Made by a program: the position numbers and the translations under genes
Source of the DNA: Promethearchaeota archaeon
GTDB lineage: Archaea > Asgardarchaeota > Lokiarchaeia > Sigyniarchaeales > SOKP01
Assembly: GCA_016930515.1 (NCBI GenBank)
Contig: JAFGGO010000085.1
Span: forward strand, 1 to 64,000
Reading direction: 5' to 3'
DNA length: 64,000 nt
Shown: piece after piece, positions 20,368 to 29,846 of the stretch
Numbering within the stretch: the stretch's first letter is position 1
Layout of the letters: the number at the start of each line of letters is the position of its first letter
The notes under the pieces: generated by a model
The model's input: the letters and a program-made list of their open reading frames with translations, nothing else
The model's database searches: none
What the model was told of the DNA's origin: nothing

Positions 20368-21162
20368 TTAATCAGGTGGTACAGTATGATAAAGTATGAC
20401 ATTTCGCTGCCAATCCCGAATGACCAGTGCCCAGATTTCGGGCTCATTCACTTCATTCCCCTTTTTCAGTCGCCCTCGTTTTCTCCCTAGAGCCTCCGTG
20501 AATTCGTCGATGTTCGTAAAAGATACATCATATGCTTCTTTCAGTTTTTCAGGGGTTGCTCGGTTATAAATCTCCTCAAAGACTGCTTGTGAGTTCTTGA
20601 TCTTGCTGACCTTGATGGCTCCCTTGAGCGCTAAGCTTATTTCGTCTTCTGTCTCGTCGTAGGGCACGACACCTGGTGTGTCAAGAAGGTAGGTGTTGCT
20701 CCATCCAGGAAGTTTTAAAAGTTGGAGTCCTCGCGTGGAACCCGCTTCGGATGATTTTTGGGCGGTTTTTTTCTGCTTGAGAAGCGCTGTAATGATGCTA
20801 CTCTTGCCTGTATTTGGATATCCTACTACAAGGATTTTATTAACTGATTCTGGATCTCTATAACGTAAGATCTGGGATTTGAGAAAATTAATGCCGTCTT
20901 TCTTGAGCGCGGAGGCGTAAAAACAGAGGAAACCACGCTTTTGGAAATAATGAAGCCAAGATTGAAGAATATCCGGAGTTATCAAGTCCGCTTTGTTGAG
21001 AACGAGGATAAATCTCTTGCTCGGGCATTTCTGACGAATATACTCCTCTATCGCAAGGGGATATGTTCCCTCGGGATCGCGAGCGTCCAAAACCACGAGT
21101 ACAATTGTTGCATGTGTCTTGATTGCATTAAAGATATCGCTCCAAGCTTTAGGGGTTTTCAT
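20368..21162 (-). CDS. Circularly permuted GTPase (YlqF/Nog2/NOG-like)
   Basis: The GTPase motifs occur in the permuted order G4 (NKAD, about 57), G1 (GYPNTGKSS, about 114-122), G3 (DTPG, about 161), the signature of the YlqF/YawG family that assists large ribosomal subunit assembly. TTR-like switch residues (STRGLQ) precede G3. The C-terminal helical domain ends in a region with RKRGRLKKG that could contact rRNA. The 264-residue length fits the family. It probably functions in ribosome biogenesis in the cytoplasm. Confidence 0.9.
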   Translation of the reverse strand: MKTPKAWSDIFNAIKTHATIVLVVLDARDPEGTYPLAIEEYIRQKCPSKRFILVLNKADLITPDILQSWLHYFQKRGFLCFYASALKKDGINFLKSQILRYRDPESVNKILVVGYPNTGKSSIITALLKQKKTAQKSSEAGSTRGLQLLKLPGWSNTYLLDTPGVVPYDETEDEISLALKGAIKVSKIKNSQAVFEEIYNRATPEKLKEAYDVSFTNIDEFTEALGRKRGRLKKGNEVNEPEIWALVIRDWQRNVILYHTVPPD

Positions 21163-21445
21163 GACAAATCGCTCGATTTAAATGAGTTCAATAAACGCGA
21201 GTTAATTGTAAGGAAGAACTCGCAAGATGGTTCACCAGAGAAATTAAATTTGCCAAGAGCAAAAAAGTTTTCTAAGGAAAATATCAAATACTATGTAGAG
21301 ATAACAAAAAGTTTAAATAATTATTGGTATTATATACACTACTAACCATCCAACTCTCAAGTTCCATGGTTAAGTTTTCCCAATTGAGTCGGAAGGTTAT
21401 TTTATTAATTTTAAATCACATAGGATCAATTATGGTCATTCAAAA

Positions 21446-22885
21446 ATGAAAACACTGTTAATATATCCTCCCTTTCCCTACGGAAAAGGAATGGGATCGA
21501 TAATCTGTAGCCCTCCATTGAATTTATTATTATTGGCAGGGGCTGTTCCCGAACATGAGGTAGATGTCCTTGATTTGAATGTGAATAAATCATATGGATT
21601 CAATAAGATGGAAGAAAAATTCGGAAATTACGATTTAATTGGTGTCACGTGCATGTCTTCCACTTTAAGATTAGTTTTACAGATCTGTAGTATTGCAAAG
21701 AAAAAAGGAATTCCCACTCTCGTAGGTGGATTTCATCCTTCATTGGATCCACAAGTAATCGAAGATCACGATTGTATTGACATGATCGTCAGGGGAGAAG
21801 GCGAAGAAACCTTTAGAGAACTCTTAAATGGAAAACCAAAACCAGAAATATTAGGACTTTCTTATCGAGAAAACGGAACGGTACATCACAACCCCGATCG
21901 ACCGTTCCTCAAGAATTTAAACGAATTACCGCTTTCCCGAAACGAACTTATCAATCCGCAACCCTATCACTATTTATGGCTTCCGGCGTGGGTTATCGAG
22001 ACATCAAGAGGGTGTTCTTTCCAATGCGATTTTTGTTGCGTCAATCAATTTTACAATTGGACTTACCGAACCAAAACTCCAGAACGGGTTATTCAAGAAT
22101 TATATCAAGTTCCCTCCGATGTTAAATTAATCTTCTTTGCGGACGATAATTTCACCTTAAATAAAAAAAGAGTATTTCGCATCTGCGAACTAATTAAAAA
22201 AACCCGCCTCAATAAAAAATTTTTGTTTGTATGTCAAGCAAGGGTTGCAGATTTGGCAGATCACCCGGATATGGCTCGCGAAATGCACGAAAGCGGGTTT
22301 GTTTGCGTTTTTCTGGGTGTTGAAAGCCTGAAGCAAATGGCGTTAGATCGCATGAATAAAGGGTACTCTCTTGAAAAAATTATTAGCTGCGTTGATAACT
22401 GCCATAAAAACGGAATTTTAGTCTTCGGCTCGTTTATTATCGGGAATATTGGGGAAACGGAAAAAGATACCAGAAAAACTTTTAAAATGATGAAATTGCT
22501 TGATTTTGATTTTATCATGACGATGCCAATTACGCCTTTTCCCGGAACTAACCTAACGAAAGAAGCCATGGAAAAAGGTTGGATGGAAAAGGATTTCACA
22601 TGGGCAGATAGAAAGATTGGCGAGTCAATACCAATCATGAAGACGCCAGATCTAACGAGAAAAAAAATTCAAGAATTACTATCAGAGAGCTATCGATCTT
22701 TTTACAACGATATAAAATATTTCATCAAAAAATTCGCCTTTCCCAGCGGAACGATCAGCAGGAACTCAAAAAGTTTTAAATGGACGAGGAAATACGCCTT
22801 CAAATTTATTAAAAACGGACTTACTCGTTTCGTGTTTCGTTTGGAAACCATCGTGGACGAAGTGTACGAAAAAGCAGAAACATGA
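21446..22885 (+). CDS. B12-binding-type radical SAM enzyme
   Basis: The 479-residue protein combines an N-terminal Rossmann-like cobalamin-binding domain (about 1-150, with LVGGFHPSL and the RGEGEETF segment typical of class B enzymes) and a radical SAM core with the CSFQCDFC cluster motif at C190, C194 and C197. The usual DxHxxG cobalt-ligand motif is not intact, so cobalamin may bind base-off without His or not at all. Such proteins carry out methylations, cyclisations or lipid modifications; no neighbour indicates the substrate. It starts at ATG 21446 and is followed by a 12-T run that probably terminates transcription. Confidence 0.88.
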   Translation: MKTLLIYPPFPYGKGMGSIICSPPLNLLLLAGAVPEHEVDVLDLNVNKSYGFNKMEEKFGNYDLIGVTCMSSTLRLVLQICSIAKKKGIPTLVGGFHPSLDPQVIEDHDCIDMIVRGEGEETFRELLNGKPKPEILGLSYRENGTVHHNPDRPFLKNLNELPLSRNELINPQPYHYLWLPAWVIETSRGCSFQCDFCCVNQFYNWTYRTKTPERVIQELYQVPSDVKLIFFADDNFTLNKKRVFRICELIKKTRLNKKFLFVCQARVADLADHPDMAREMHESGFVCVFLGVESLKQMALDRMNKGYSLEKIISCVDNCHKNGILVFGSFIIGNIGETEKDTRKTFKMMKLLDFDFIMTMPITPFPGTNLTKEAMEKGWMEKDFTWADRKIGESIPIMKTPDLTRKKIQELLSESYRSFYNDIKYFIKKFAFPSGTISRNSKSFKWTRKYAFKFIKNGLTRFVFRLETIVDEVYEKAET

Positions 22886-22886
22886 A

Positions 22887-22898
22887 TTTTTTTTTTTT
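22887..22898 (+). terminator. Oligo-T terminator after radical SAM gene
   Basis: Twelve consecutive T residues start just after the stop codon of the radical SAM gene. Oligo-T tracts are the usual archaeal transcription termination signal. Confidence 0.6.
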
Positions 22899-23052
22899 AA
22901 TTCTCTCATTATATTTAATATTTATATTCTCGTTTATTAAGCATAAAACATATAGAAGAGAATAATAAAATAGAGTAAAATTTAATAATACAATTCGACA
23001 AAAATAGTTTTTGTAATATCACTCACTTTTGATGGAAATTGTTATGATACAA

Positions 23053-23511
23053 TTATGATTTTAGAACATCGAAATAAATCATCAAATTAAATAGCATTCC
23101 TGCCACTATAGTGAACACATAAGATAATAATTCGATAAAGATATTTCTCGAAATTGCGGCCGTAAGGGATCCAAGAGTAATTAAGATGGATTGCAAGAGG
23201 AACAAAATCTCATATTTCTAGTTTTTTTCGATCTTCGGTTTGCCTTCCTTTGACCCAAAATATCAAGCCAGTAATCATAAATGCAGATATCATGATCCGC
23301 TAAAATGAATGTATTAGCTATAGGAGCGTACGAAAAAAGCATTGCGAGTAAGAACCAGCTATAATAAGGGGTGAAACTTATAATTTTTATATCTATAAAC
23401 AAGTAAAATTCCAATGCATATAAGCAAACTAACACTGATAATTCCAATTATAACTCTCGTTAAAAGAATAGGATCTGTCTTAATAATTACTATATTGTCT
23501 GGTTTTGAAAC
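23053..23511 (-). pseudogene. Frameshifted multi-TM membrane protein gene
   Basis: Three overlapping minus-strand frames each encode plausible membrane protein sequence that joins only with frame changes. Frame one (23359-23511) reads TRVIIGIISVSLLICIGILL. The second (about 23225-23400) reads YYSWFLLAMLFSYAPIANTF and later DYWLDILGQRKANRRSKK. The third (23053 to about 23225) reads YEILFLLQSILITLGSL and ends MLFNLMIYFDVLKS. Together they suggest a four-to-five-helix protein of about 150 residues broken by at least two frameshifts. No start codon is apparent and the family is unknown. Sequencing error in homopolymers is an alternative to decay. Confidence 0.55.
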
Positions 23512-23608
23512 TTAGGAATCAACTTTATTTTATATACATCCATTGATAAATGTTAATATTTTGACTCATATTTCTACTAACGATAAATAATGGAAAAATA
23601 TAATTCAA

Positions 23609-24043
23609 TCATGTGCCACTATATAAATCGTTATAAGCGCTCCCGTTTCCTAAAGCAACAAGGTTAAAGTAGTGCATCGCATCCTCTATTAATTTCTTTA
23701 ACGCTTTAAGTTTATCCTTTGCAGGAGCATCAACAGTATACGATCCGTAATCTGGAACTTTAATTCCTCCGCAATTGTAAACCCTTGCTTCGCTTTCCAC
23801 CTTTCCAATACCATATTCTTCCCAGTTTTGAGTGTATCCCCTAAATGTGAGTTCGATTTTCTTCATGGCGTGAATTTCTTCGCACCTTGACACGAATAAT
23901 GCCTTAACAGCTAAATCAGAAACGCATTTTTTGACGAATTTCAACACGCTAAGATATAAGATTTCGTAGAGATCGTAATCAACATTATCAATCAAGTCGT
24001 TGCATTCCTCTAAATACTTTCTGGCTTCTTGTAGCTCTCTCAT
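23609..24043 (-). CDS. Hypothetical soluble protein
   Basis: 144 residues: a helical N-terminus (MRELQEARKYLEECNDLID), a central hydrophobic helix with LYEILYLSVLKFVKKC, a strand-rich middle (ELTFRGYTQNWEEYGIGK), and a helical end. No membrane segments or catalytic signatures were recognised. The start ATG is preceded by GGAATGAG, a weak Shine-Dalgarno. It has no clear operon partner because the flanking genes face away. Confidence 0.6.
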   Translation of the reverse strand: MRELQEARKYLEECNDLIDNVDYDLYEILYLSVLKFVKKCVSDLAVKALFVSRCEEIHAMKKIELTFRGYTQNWEEYGIGKVESEARVYNCGGIKVPDYGSYTVDAPAKDKLKALKKLIEDAMHYFNLVALGNGSAYNDLYSGT

Positions 24044-24339
24044 CTCATTCCATTAAGTGAATATCGCATTTACCCTCGGTTATTATGATCATAATTTGTG
24101 TTTTGCATATATTAGTGTTTCGTAAAAGGAGTAAAAAAAAGAATTTTATTAAGAGAATCTTTCAAGTTGATGCTAATCGTTAAGATCGATGCAAGGATTG
24201 TTTTTGTCTCGAAACTTATCTAAACAACTTTATTTCTCGATTTAGAGCTTTATTTCATACCAAGATTAAAAGAAATATCGTTCCGAGAGCAAAAAATAAT
24301 TCCAAAAATTATTGATTAATAATATTTTAATGATTTATC

Positions 24340-25143
24340 TTGAATGAAAAACATTTTTTTTGTTCAATTCTTTTCGATATAGAAACAGGATGTGATAATT
24401 TTAACTTGACCATTCCAAGCTATATTGAAAAGGCTAATGTCATGGATGTTAATATCTATCACATTTGGGAAGATTATATTGATTTAGAGGATCTCATTGG
24501 ACCTGTAGAAAAAGAACTGATCGAACGAATTCAAAAACTCTCGAGAAGAGCGGCTTATTCCTTGCTTCTTGCATCCTCAGAATGGATCTTTCATCGCTTC
24601 GATCTTATTATCGACGACGCCCTGCCGCTCCACGCGATCGAGGTGAATTGGGCACAAGTCGTTGACAAGCACTACGCCATTCGATGGTATGCGTTTGAAA
24701 GAAAAGAAATGTTAGGTCCAGTGCGAGGTCCCTTATGGGATGCAATAATCATTGTAATGGATGAGGGAGATATACTTTGGTACGATCAAGACCAATCCTT
24801 TTATGTGGGTAGAATGCTCAAACTCGCAGAGCACGTGATTCCAAACAAGAAGATATTTATCGAATGGAGGAATGCTGTTATGAATCGCCTTTTGGTGTCA
24901 TTTCCTCTCTCAAAGGAAGATCCGTTTGGTCCTCCCGTACCTCGTGAAGCTTTTGATCCGGAGCGAGCGTTCGATCTAAGTGAGATCGAATCCTTGATAA
25001 ACAATTACCTGGAACAACTCGATCCTGAAGATAACGATTTTCTCAACACGCCTGATGAGATGATCCAAGCTGGATTTGAAGGAACGCCGTGTATTTTTAA
25101 TTTAAAGCAAGATTTCGAATGGAGAACAAAATTAAATCTTTAA
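24340..25143 (+). CDS. Hypothetical acidic protein upstream of Smr gene
   Basis: 267 residues, acidic, with no transmembrane helices. A central part (RRAAYSLLLASSEWIFHRFD...WAQVVDKHYAIRWY) looks globular and alpha-helical, followed by GPVRGPLWDAIIIVMDEGD. I recognise no family. The start is TTG 24340, and an earlier ATG is not available in frame. The last 25 bases overlap the start of the Smr-domain gene, implying co-transcription and translational coupling. Confidence 0.7.
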   Translation: MNEKHFFCSILFDIETGCDNFNLTIPSYIEKANVMDVNIYHIWEDYIDLEDLIGPVEKELIERIQKLSRRAAYSLLLASSEWIFHRFDLIIDDALPLHAIEVNWAQVVDKHYAIRWYAFERKEMLGPVRGPLWDAIIIVMDEGDILWYDQDQSFYVGRMLKLAEHVIPNKKIFIEWRNAVMNRLLVSFPLSKEDPFGPPVPREAFDPERAFDLSEIESLINNYLEQLDPEDNDFLNTPDEMIQAGFEGTPCIFNLKQDFEWRTKLNL

Positions 25144-25400
25144 GGTGCCTGTTACCATTGAAAATCGACTTACACGGATTGGAATTGATTGGAGCAAAAG
25201 AAGAACTTGCTCTTCAGCTTGAAGAATGCCAAGTTATGGGCGTGAAAGAAGTTATAATAATTCACGGATATCAACACGGTCAGATATTAAAAAATTACAT
25301 TCGCTCGGAAAGATTTTTAGAAGAAATGCGAAAAGAAGGGTTGAAATTAAAAAGAAAAAGATTCGTAAATCTTGGAGAAACTGCTTTTTATTTGCTCTAA
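25119..25400 (+). CDS. Smr-domain protein
   Basis: The 93 residues contain an Smr (MutS2 C-terminal-like) domain: strand and motif IDLHGLELIGAKEELALQL, then VIIIHGYQHGQILKNYIRS, where the HGxxxG-type loop is expected to contact nucleic acid. Smr domains bind or nick DNA or RNA, for example in recombination control or rescue of collided ribosomes. It is a stand-alone domain with its start inside the upstream gene. Confidence 0.85.
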   Translation: MENKIKSLRCLLPLKIDLHGLELIGAKEELALQLEECQVMGVKEVIIIHGYQHGQILKNYIRSERFLEEMRKEGLKLKRKRFVNLGETAFYLL

Positions 25401-25405
25401 AGGTG

Positions 25406-26296
25406 CTAATTTTTTTTATGTTGGTTCACTGGAGTATTGTCTTCTCTCTCGTTTTTATTATTTTGAGTAAAAATGGGAATTATGTTGTCAATTTTTAGCG
25501 TGGAGAAAATTGCTTGATTGTTAGCGTGGCTTGAATCGATGACTCGTTTGTGCTCTTGGTAAAATTGGTAAGTAGCATCTCGAAGTTTCTTGCGTAACTC
25601 GATGGAATTGTAATCGCATATGAGTATACCCGTGATACCTTTATAGGTCTCGAGTAAAATGGAGCGCTTGTCTTTTTGGATGTTACGCATTTTACCGGAT
25701 CTTTTTATGACCTCGTTAGTCATCATTGAGATGGTGGTTAAAGCTCCTCCGTAGATGTCAATTAAGTCGCGATCGATCTTGTCATTTAAATTCTCGCGAA
25801 ACACGTGACGTGAAATGATGGTGCTGTTGTAATTGTCCATGAACAATATTATCTGAGGTTTTGCTTTTCTGAAATACGTGTTGTTCCACATCATTACGTC
25901 CCTAGTGGATATGACTCCTGCGGGTTTTCCCTTGCTTTCGATGAGTACTCGCTTGTACTTTCGTTCTGTCATAAACCTGATAACATTGTCAACTGTTTCC
26001 TCCTCATTTATCGTTTCAACAGGACCTCTCATCACATCGGTAACCGAAACATCAGCAAGATTGCCTTGATTCAATCCTTTTTTGTAAAGAAACCGTACGA
26101 TATCGGCTTGTGATACTATATAATATTGTCCCTTGTTTCTTTCCGCTATAAAAACCGCTGAAATATCGTTTTCATAGATTAAAGCTACTACGTCTTTGAG
26201 TAGCGCATTGGTATCAACCATTATCACGTGAGGGGTCATAATTTCCCGTGCAATTGCCGAATCGCTATTATTTTCTCTAATAAAAAATCCACTCAA
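25406..26296 (-). CDS. Tandem CBS protein with longin-like C-terminus
   Basis: The 296-residue protein begins with two CBS motifs (about 14-70, AREIMTPHVIMVDTNALLKDV; and about 85-140, VTDVMRGPVETINEEETVDN), a pair that usually senses adenine nucleotides. Residues about 147-255 have a different profile: a strand QIILFMDNYNSTII, DIYGGALTTISMMTNEVI, then a basic hairpin and GITGILICDYNSIELRKKLRDATYQF. This resembles the longin/roadblock-type domains of Asgard archaea. A nucleotide-sensing module coupled to a GTPase-associated scaffold is inferred. The start is TTG without a strong Shine-Dalgarno. Confidence 0.75.
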   Translation of the reverse strand: MSGFFIRENNSDSAIAREIMTPHVIMVDTNALLKDVVALIYENDISAVFIAERNKGQYYIVSQADIVRFLYKKGLNQGNLADVSVTDVMRGPVETINEEETVDNVIRFMTERKYKRVLIESKGKPAGVISTRDVMMWNNTYFRKAKPQIILFMDNYNSTIISRHVFRENLNDKIDRDLIDIYGGALTTISMMTNEVIKRSGKMRNIQKDKRSILLETYKGITGILICDYNSIELRKKLRDATYQFYQEHKRVIDSSHANNQAIFSTLKIDNIIPIFTQNNKNEREDNTPVNQHKKN

Positions 26297-26556
26297 ATTG
26301 AGTTCATTTTTTTAATATTTCAATTAATAAAATCGTCCTTAATTAAAAAGATGCTCGTAAATTTCTGATGATCTTATCGAGCAGACTTGAAGTGAAAAAT
26401 AACGCAAAATAACGATAAGTCTTGATATCTATTAGTATTTGAATGGTTTTAAATCACTTTAAATTATGGCTAATCATAAAACCTGCATCCACATGTAATG
26501 CTTTACATTTAATTGGCGAAATATTTTTTAAATCAAGGATGCTACAACTATATAAC

Positions 26557-27852
26557 ATGAACCCGATTGCGATAATTGTTATTTTGGTCTTATTTTCAAT
26601 CGTGATGGTGTTTTTTTCGCAAAAAAAAGTAGATTATTTCCCCATTGCGCTCGTCGTAGGTGCTGTGATAATTATATATCTATCCATGCTTGACGTTAGC
26701 GAGCAAGATATCCTTGGTTTTATTAGTTTTAAGACCTTAATCTTCATTTTTGCGATGCAAATAGTTGTTTATTACGCAACGAAAGATCATGTTTTAGATT
26801 ACATTACTATCAAGTTGATTCACGTAACGAAAGGAAATAATCGGCTCATGTTTTATGTGATCTGTCTTTTTACGGCTTTTATTGTTGCTTTTATCGAAGA
26901 CTTGACTTTATCTTTGATAATGATACCCTTGATCTATCGGGCTTGTCGCATATTAGACATTCCCGCTGGTACTTACATGATGGGTATGACAATCACGATT
27001 AACATCGGTGCTATCCTGACACCAGTGTCGAGCCTGAAAAACTTGATAATCGGCGAGGAGTTCGGATGGGGTTTTGGCGAATATTTTGCAAATATGGGCT
27101 TATTGTTCCTGATAACTCTCGTTGCCACGCTCGTGCTCTTGGATGTTTTCGTGTTGAAAAAAGAAGAAAAACCAACCAATTACAACAAACAGTTATTACT
27201 TTCAATGATTGACCCAAAAATGGTAATCCAAGACAAAAAATATTTCTCAACAACCATAGTTGTCTTGATTTTAACTTTCGGGCTTTTATTAGTTGGAATC
27301 GAGCCCGCTCTCGTGGCTGTTCTCGCTGCGGGCATTCTCCTACTTGTTCACTATAAAGACGGTGATTATTCCGATCTTAACGAGAATATCAGCTGGAAAA
27401 TCATCATCGTGTTTGCTATCCTTTTTATTCTTTCAAACTCTTTGAGCTATTTTGGGTTTTCGGGACTGATTTCTTCTGGGCTCGTAGAGCTGTCCAACAA
27501 CAATATATACTTGGCCGTACTCATCACGCTCTGTGTTTCCACGCTATTGTCCGCATTTTTAGCTGGAACCCCCGTAACAATCATTTTACTCCCAATTGTA
27601 TCGTCCATCGTGGTTACTGGTGGTTTTTTTCCCAATCCCATTATTATAGCTTTCGTGAGTGGAGTGAACATGGCAGGAAACTTCCTCCCGCAGGGTTCTG
27701 CCTGCGATCTACTCACGCTCACGCTCGCAAAAAAATATGGTGTGAAGAACTTGGACTATCGGAGATTATTAAAGACGGGATCCTTATTCGCAACGCTTCA
27801 TTTCTTAATAATTTTAATATATACAATGCTTTACACGCTTATTTTATTATGA
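26557..27852 (+). CDS. NhaD/ArsB-type ion permease
   Basis: The 431-residue protein has about 11-12 membrane helices and belongs to the ion-transporter superfamily (NhaD, ArsB, CitMHS). Conserved features include AFIVAFIEDLTLSLIMIPLIYRA and a second half-motif VNMAGNFLPQGSACDL, resembling helix-break motifs in the two inverted repeats. It may exchange Na+/H+ or move arsenite or a carboxylate; sequence alone does not decide. ATG 26557 (MNPIAIIVIL) is preferred because the longer reading from 26443 adds a non-homologous stretch. It is divergent from the CBS gene. Confidence 0.82.
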   Translation: MNPIAIIVILVLFSIVMVFFSQKKVDYFPIALVVGAVIIIYLSMLDVSEQDILGFISFKTLIFIFAMQIVVYYATKDHVLDYITIKLIHVTKGNNRLMFYVICLFTAFIVAFIEDLTLSLIMIPLIYRACRILDIPAGTYMMGMTITINIGAILTPVSSLKNLIIGEEFGWGFGEYFANMGLLFLITLVATLVLLDVFVLKKEEKPTNYNKQLLLSMIDPKMVIQDKKYFSTTIVVLILTFGLLLVGIEPALVAVLAAGILLLVHYKDGDYSDLNENISWKIIIVFAILFILSNSLSYFGFSGLISSGLVELSNNNIYLAVLITLCVSTLLSAFLAGTPVTIILLPIVSSIVVTGGFFPNPIIIAFVSGVNMAGNFLPQGSACDLLTLTLAKKYGVKNLDYRRLLKTGSLFATLHFLIILIYTMLYTLILL

Positions 27853-27884
27853 TAAATGCATCACCCTTATCGAAGTGATTAACA

Positions 27885-28373
27885 TTATTCTTCGGGATTA
27901 AAAAACATCCTCCTTCCAGAATGAGCGTATTTGAAATGATCCATGTATTTATTAATTTCGGGATGAATCTCCTTCAAATCGTCGTTCTTCAACATGTTAT
28001 TAAAAATATTTTTTATCGTAATGTAAAGTTTGGGAACGAAAGTGTCTATTTGGGAAAGTTGGTAGGCAAGCTCTCTAACAGAAGAGTAATCCATGTTCAG
28101 GTTTATTTTTTTAATTTTAATTTTTTCTATGATTTTCCTTTCTAATTTCCTTCTTGAAATATTACTCCACACCAATTCATAAATGAAATAATTAACGCTC
28201 TGAACTGCTTCTGTTAATAATGCTATACCCGTAGCTAATGCGATGCTTCCAGTAAGTGCGTATGTAGTTATTGTTCCAAGTCCAATTGTTATAGATCTAT
28301 AGATCACGCTCTTGACTAAACTCTGTTTCCATTCGATTGGTTTCTCTTGCTTTTTCTTATTTATATGACTCAT
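27885..28373 (-). CDS. DUF2061 membrane protein with extra domain
   Basis: Residues 18-70 form the DUF2061 two-helix unit: SLVKSVIYRSITIGLGTITTY followed by TGSIALATGIALLTEAVQSVNYFIYELVW. DUF2061 proteins are small inner-membrane proteins of unknown function. Here the unit is extended by about 90 cytoplasmic residues, first basic (RRKLERKIIEKIKIKKI), then helical. The extension is not part of the usual family. It converges on the NhaD-like gene. Confidence 0.8.
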   Translation of the reverse strand: MSHINKKKQEKPIEWKQSLVKSVIYRSITIGLGTITTYALTGSIALATGIALLTEAVQSVNYFIYELVWSNISRRKLERKIIEKIKIKKINLNMDYSSVRELAYQLSQIDTFVPKLYITIKNIFNNMLKNDDLKEIHPEINKYMDHFKYAHSGRRMFFNPEE

Positions 28374-28639
28374 TAAAACTTCATTTTCCGTGTTTCAAAG
28401 GGATAGTAAACTCAATTTTATTTGATTAGATAATTTATAATTTTTTAGTTTTTATCTTGATATTTAATCCTTTTTTAAAAATTAATTAATTCATAATTCG
28501 TTTATTGCTCCTGACCATTAGATTTTTTTTCATTACTAAAATCTGCTATGAAAGAAAGTTCTCACTCACTATAGTCGTTAATAAACCATCCATCTCCCTC
28601 TGAACTCTTGCTATCAAAATAATTCTGCCACTTAATTAA

Positions 28640-29160
28640 CTATTACCGCCCAGTTTTCGCTTTTTCCAACCGCCCATGCCCTCAAATTCTTCTCCCTTGC
28701 TCAAGATTGGGATAACGCTTCTCTCTGAGTCTTTCCAAGAGAGTGGGACTCTTGTAGGGTTTACCATATTCCGCGTGAATAACATTCATCAATTCCTTTA
28801 GTTACCCCCTTTTAATCGATTGGATTGAGGATGGAAAGACGATAAATGTCAATATCACCTACAACCAGCTCGTATTTTGACAGGCATATCAATATGTTTT
28901 GCCCTTGGCAGTTTATGAGGTTTAAACATAGGTTCACTTTATTTTACCATAAGTATTCTACTTTGCTCCTAATCGAACTGTAGACTTCTCATACGGTTCA
29001 TTGTTTCCGAAGCTTGGAACGATTCATTACTGATAACTTTCCTTCGTGTAAGTACATTCGTCCATCTTGAAGCTGATTTTTGAATCGATAGTTTTTCATA
29101 TCAAACCATTTGGTTATAATTCAAGTCTCGTATTTATTCACATAGCTTTATATATCACAC
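28640..29160 (-). other. Structured remnant, possibly retroelement or IS debris
   Basis: Read on the minus strand, the region opens with GTGTGATATATAAAGC (compare the GUGYG start of group II introns). It has a GTTCC/GGAAAC hairpin at 29004-29020 and a second hairpin at 28975-28999 (GAAC-GTA-GA/TC-TAC-GTTC). A broken coding frame follows: MFKPHKLPRAKHIDMPVKIR near 28930, then MNVIHAEYGKPYKSPTLLER near 28790. No reverse transcriptase motif remains. A decayed group II intron or insertion sequence would explain the mix, but the identification is weak. Confidence 0.3.
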
Positions 29161-29320
29161 GACACCGGCAGTCTTATTTGTATTTGAGATCTCATCCAAT
29201 TTGCAGAGGAACAAAATTATTTGCTAACACAAATGCCTTATATTAACTAATTATAACTAAGGAAAGATAATATAAAAAGGTTAAAATTGAAATGAAAAAA
29301 AGATTTATTAATTTTTAAAT

Positions 29321-29519
29321 CTAATCTGGCTCGTTATGTTCATTGTCTTCCGGTTCGTCGTCAAGAACATCAGAAAATTCCTCTAGCTCTTGTTTATCGT
29401 GGAAATAATACCTACCCTTATTAAATAGTAGTTTTTCGTTTTCAACTTCTTCTATATGTTTTCGAAGTGTTCTTATTGCGTTCAGATTCGTTTTTCATCA
29501 CCTTCTTGATATTCACCAT
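29321..29519 (-). pseudogene. Short coding remnant, winged-helix-like, frameshifted
   Basis: The minus-strand frame NLNAIRTLRKHIEEVENEKL continues LLFNKGRYYFHDKQELEEF and ends in an acidic tail at a TAG. The frame has no start codon. An ATG at 29519 (MVNIKKVMKNESER) in another frame would fit if a single-base shift occurred near 29490. Composition and helix pattern look like real protein, perhaps the end of a winged-helix regulator. Confidence 0.45.
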
Positions 29520-29846
29520 ATATAGTTTAAACGAAGTATTTAATAGTTCTTCAAATAATTTAGAATCGCTTAATCGTTAAGCATGAAAATTTCTAAGTCT
29601 AACGAGCGTTATACTTTAAAAAATAAAGAAGTGAAATCATGACTAAAAATAAGATTTTCGACAGTCTAAAGCTCCCAAAGCACGACTAATCGTTTTTCAT
29701 GATTTTTCTATTGATCTCCTTCTTTATCATCATTACCTTGGACCCGAAATTTCTCTCTTAAGATCTATAATAGTGGAATACTTAAGTAAGATATACCTAA
29801 ACTCTAACAATGATATAAAAATTACCTTTTATTACATTTGAAAAAA

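Larger units (their letters stand above)
28374..29846. other. 1.5 kb gene-poor region with degraded elements
   Basis: No intact gene of normal length is found. The part from 28640 to 29160 is less AT-rich than its surroundings and carries several minus-strand hairpins and broken coding frames. A short coding remnant lies at 29321-29519. A 16-codon plus-strand ORF at about 29640 (MTKNKIFDSLKL) is probably chance. Confidence 0.5.

Noticed and set aside
28974-29000. Hairpin considered as a group II intron domain V
   Set aside because: Lacks the catalytic AGC triad and correct stem lengths, and lies upstream of the coding remnants rather than downstream.
29641-29691. 16-codon plus-strand ORF before the dehydratase gene
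   Set aside because: Too short, no recognisable Shine-Dalgarno, no conserved features visible.
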